Shown: piece after piece, positions 60,722 to 64,000 of the stretch | How the letters are laid out: each line of letters opens with the position of its first letter | How positions within the stretch are numbered: the stretch's first letter is position 1 | NCBI RefSeq assembly: GCF_010015445.1 | Contig: NC_053118.1 | Coordinates: 12,567,937 to 12,631,936 of the forward strand | DNA from: Perca fluviatilis | Lineage: Eukaryota > Chordata > Actinopteri > Perciformes > Percidae | DNA length: 64,000 nt | Direction of reading: 5' to 3' | Translations under genes and position numbers: made by a program | Notes under the pieces: model-generated | The model's input: only the letters and a program-made list of their open reading frames with translations | The model's database searches: none | What the model was told of the DNA's origin: nothing

Positions 60722-61800
60722 CGCGTGTGTGTGCGTGTGTGTGTGTCTTGTGTTGCTTTGCCTGCATCCCAGTTATCTACCACTGCTCCTCTCTCTGTGA
60801 AATAGATTGCACTGTGTTGGTCTTATGGTTGACAGGCATTTACATCTTTTCTAATCCTGGGCAGGAGGGAGAGATTTTCACTTAACTCAGGATTGATTCA
60901 AACTCACAACCTTGCCTAAATTGGCAGCTCACTCAATTCAATTCACTTTAATGACCACAATTGGAATTTGTTTCTGGTAAAACATGTTTTTTTTTCTTCT
61001 TTTTTTCTTTTTATAGTTGTGTCAGGGGACTGGCAAAGTAACATTTCATTGCATGGTGTAAGCTGTCTTTACTGTGCATATCATAATAAACATCTTGAAT
61101 TATAAATATTATATATTATAATAGAAATATTGTATCTTGGTGGGCATCTGTGTAGATCTGTTGGTGTTTCCACTATATACTTCTGCATGTGTGCAGAAGT
61201 ATGTGAGTGTATGTGTATGTGTCACAGTGATGATCGACGACTATTTATACCTTTTCCTGTCACACACTGACAAAGCCGTGGCATGCATCAGCCTCTCAAA
61301 AATGATAATACTGTGAGGACAGAGAAGATAGAGAATGACAGAAACACAAAGTGACATACTGTAATTCAAAGTGTGTGGTTGAATGTGTGTGTGTAAATGA
61401 TAATACATAAATTTGACAGCAGATAGAGTGGCAACTGGTGATGACAAAAGCAAAAAAAAAAAAAAGAGAGAGAGAGAGAGAGGGAGAATAAGAACAAGAA
61501 CAAGAACAATAAGAAGTATATAAGAATTCATTTTATGGCCTTAATCTTGGTTTTTATCCAGTTTAAAATTAAGTCTAATATGCAATATGGAAAGAGTGAA
61601 GGGCTCTATTGGCACACTGTATCTGTGTGTTGTCTCTGGTGTCTGTCTGTATAAAGAAGGTCACTGTGAGAATTAGAGGAGCTCGAGAATATAAACAGCT
61701 TGCTGCCACTTAAAAGCGCTACTGCGGTGACTTGCTGCTATAGACGGTAGGTGGCAGCAGAATGCTTGAATCCTGTTGAAAGCTTGGTTGACAGGATTTT
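60183..61800. other. Upstream flank of FXYD gene B
   Basis: Contains a (TG)n tract at 60690-60745 and an A-run plus (GA)n at 61446-61480. Otherwise nothing recognisable. Confidence 0.45.
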
Positions 61801-61844
61801 AGGATCTAAGAATAATACACCCTCCGACCAAAAAGTGGCTTGCA

Positions 61845-62632
61845 ATGGCAGCGTGGCGCTGTCCGTATTTCCGTTCGTTAGTGAAGCAACTGCAGGACCA
61901 AGTTTATGACTTACAGTAACTTCGGTGAAAACTGTGGCCAAAATATGAGATGTTTGTGTCTTGTTACGTCTGTAGTGAATGAAACTCACAAGACTTTCTT
62001 TTGTTCAACCTTATATTTTTCTTATTTATTCAGCTGTGGAACCGGATGAACGGTAAGAAGAGATTTATTGTGTATCTGTGTTATGCTTTAGCAGTAGGGC
62101 TATCGTTACAACAACTATCGTAAAAATGATTAAAATAGTTGGCAATAAATGTTTGTCATCGATTAGCTGGGTCAATGTTAAGATGCGTCATACACGTTCC
62201 TGGCTAGCGCTAGCTAGCTAGCTTGCATACGCGGAATAAGACATGTTTAGGCGACCAAAATGTTACAATTAGCTTTGATGAAGTGAAACCATACAGTGAG
62301 AGTGTCAAATTTCGAACAAAAAAAAAACACGACAACACCCAAAAACAAGTTCACAGCTATCTAAATGTACAAAGTGTGTTAGGATAATTATTTATCAAAG
62401 AATAGACAGAAACACTGAAGTTCTTCTCAAAGTTCATTTTTACTTGCGCAAGCAAGGAGCCAGTTTACAGCACTCATTTCAAAGTACAGAAAGTGACTAA
62501 CAAATCCTTTTAACACCAGCTTTTTTATGATTAAAATGAAGTCATAATACAAAGTCGATGTTATCTCTGGTCAGGCAGGGCATCTCCTCCGCCTGCTCTG
62601 CCCTCCCGAGCATCCTGTGCTTTTCACAAGGT
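61845..62632 (+). other. Possible 5' end of a plus-strand gene (weak)
   Basis: Two short segments have good splice borders. The first, about 62032-62050, lies between TTATTCAG and G|GTAAGA and contains an ATG (ATG AAC G). The second, about 62579-62632, lies between CTGGTCAG and AAG|GTCAGT. Together they read MNGRASPPPALPSRASCAFH and K with no stop. An alternative start at 62558 gives a basic, Ser-rich MLSLVRQGISSACSALPSIL, which looks like a mitochondrial presequence. An upstream ATG with good context (61845, MAAWRCPYFRS) hits a stop after 24 codons. I do not recognise the protein and the rest would lie outside the window. Confidence 0.22.
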
Positions 62633-62800
62633 CAGTCAGTAGTGTCTCCCACTTATCTCGTGAGAGCGCAAACAGTATTTTGTCTTCGTTGTTACCATGT
62701 AAACAGTTTAATAGTTAATATTAACAGAAAATTAAGAGTAGTCATCATTTTCTAACACAGTGCCATGGCTAGCATTGCCAAGCCTCTGTCAATCACAAGG

Positions 62801-63266
62801 TAGTCTCGCTTTGCCAGACCTTCCCTTACCGCGGCGCTGTGGAGGAGGGTCTGGCGAGTCCACGCAGCATTCCGGAATGGGAGAAAAACGTGCTCTGGTT
62901 TATTGGCATTTCTTTAAACCAGTCACAATCGCCTTGGGCGGTGCTAAGCACCGGGAAAAGCCGCAGTGGCTCTGCAAAATAGCCTCGGGAAGGAACTTGT
63001 TTTGGTGGAACGTGTACATTCAAAAGTTGTTTTAGTCGTGCAACAGAAAACTCAGATTGGACAGATAGTCTAGCTAGCTGTCTGAATTTACCCTGCAGAG
63101 ATCTGAGAAAAGCTTAACCACAGTCCTCATAAATCCACCGGAGTTTAAAATGCCAACACAAAGGAAGCCCAATGCAACGATATCCGGCCTGAATGTTATC
63201 TGATCTTATGAATTTCTCGTCGGCAACGGAGCAATCCCGGAAATGGAACGTCAAGGCTATAGACTA
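62801..63266 (+). mobile_element. TAGTCTCGC-family MITE, complete copy, perfect 9-bp duplication
   Basis: It starts TAGTCTCGCTTTGCCAGACC and ends AAGGCTATAGACTA. ATCACAAGG flanks both sides (62792-62800 and 63267-63275). This is the best-preserved copy of the family here. Confidence 0.92.
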
Positions 63267-63275
63267 ATCACAAGG

Positions 63276-63778
63276 TAGCCACGCCCTAAAGCATACCCCA
63301 CTTTATCGTCTATTTTACTCTAAATAGGACCATAATTTACAAAATGAACATCATGAGTGTATTGAAAACACCAATACAATCTTGCTATTCTGCTTTTGTC
63401 TATTTTTATCTTTAAATACAAGTTCATTTAGACTTGCAGAGTAAAAAATATAGCAGACAAAGATCTGATTTTACAAGTGCTGACAGAATAGACTCCGTAT
63501 GGTTGTGCCGGTTTAGACAGAAATGGAGGTCTTGACTCAATGGTCCACCATGACTGTGGGGAAAATAGGTTAGGTGTAGGTCAGTTAAAAAGATTCTAAA
63601 ACTTGTAAAGTATCGTCGGCTCTACTGCTCAACTTGTCACTATATAGCTTTAATTGTATTAGGTGAATCTCTGTTTCCTCAGGTGTTGAGTAAATTAAAC
63701 TGATTTGATTCATTATCAAAGGTTATCTTTAAATCACATACTATACAACAGAGGTTATCAGTGGACACACACACACAT

Positions 63779-63866
<88 letters not shown>

Positions 63867-64000
63867 CAACACACATGCGTCTCTGTTATGGTGGTATTTA
63901 AGATGTTTGTTCATAAACAGTAAATGTTCAAGAACATTTTAGCTTAGTGAGTGAGATCCAGTCATCAGATTAAAGATCTCCACTTAGATTTGAAAAGATC
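63276..64000. other. Gene-free end of the window with a CA tract
   Basis: A (CA)n tract of about 47 units lies at 63767-63864, with one ATGCA interruption near its start. Nothing else recognised. Confidence 0.6.

Overview
This window is vertebrate, almost certainly teleost, nuclear DNA. Genes are sparse and split into small exons with GT/AG junctions. The space between is packed with CA/TG and AT microsatellites, Tc1, hAT, PIF/Harbinger-like and other terminal-inverted-repeat elements, and one LINE, many nested in each other. There are no bacterial operons, ribosome binding sites, CRISPR arrays or intact rRNA/tRNA genes. Three protein-coding genes can be assembled exon by exon, all on the minus strand: a CD225/dispanin-type two-pass membrane protein (194 codons, 28571 to 4690) and two tandem FXYD-type Na,K-ATPase regulators (88 codons, 44387 to 35759; 70 codons, 58358 to 56980). 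Their exon phases match at every junction. A possible 5' end of a plus-strand gene near 61.8-62.65 kb is much weaker.

Layout. 1-3.67 kb: gene-free, with a transposon remnant. 3.67-28.57 kb: the dispanin gene; its last intron is 21.9 kb and holds a dead Tc1 element (6814-9420) with a 986-bp fold-back element inside it, a hAT element (13545-17262) carrying two further insertions, a CGGBP1-like hAT fragment (about 19.6-21.1 kb) split by a smaller hAT MITE, and other MITEs. 28.6-35.7 kb: gene-free, dominated by a 3.7-kb structure with inverted arms (30.3-34.0 kb) that encloses a second, inverted copy of the hAT element. 35.76-44.4 kb: first FXYD gene, with a 3.6-kb LINE in an intron and an AGGCCTGTACT-ended element just upstream of exon 7. 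44.4-56.8 kb: gene-free, with hAT, TTAA-type and 9-bp-duplication MITEs. 56.8-60.15 kb: second FXYD gene, with polyadenylation signals and a likely TATA-like promoter. 60.2-64 kb: flank, candidate gene start, another 9-bp-duplication MITE and a CA repeat.

The genes are unrelated in pathway except the FXYD pair, which looks like a tandem duplication: exons 1, 2 and 4 are 34, 33 and 75 nt in both. Both paralogues depart from the FXYD signature (FTFD and FVYN). Besides the genes, the most informative content is transposon archaeology: perfect or near-perfect target-site duplications of 2, 3, 5, 6, 8 and 9 bp, empty-site evidence between two hAT copies, and one nested insertion that splits and explains the duplication of an older element. 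I found no convincing new multi-gene system; the less familiar items are the 9-bp-duplication MITE family, the 6-bp-duplication fold-back element and the 3.7-kb long-arm element. All calls come from reading the sequence; no database search was run.
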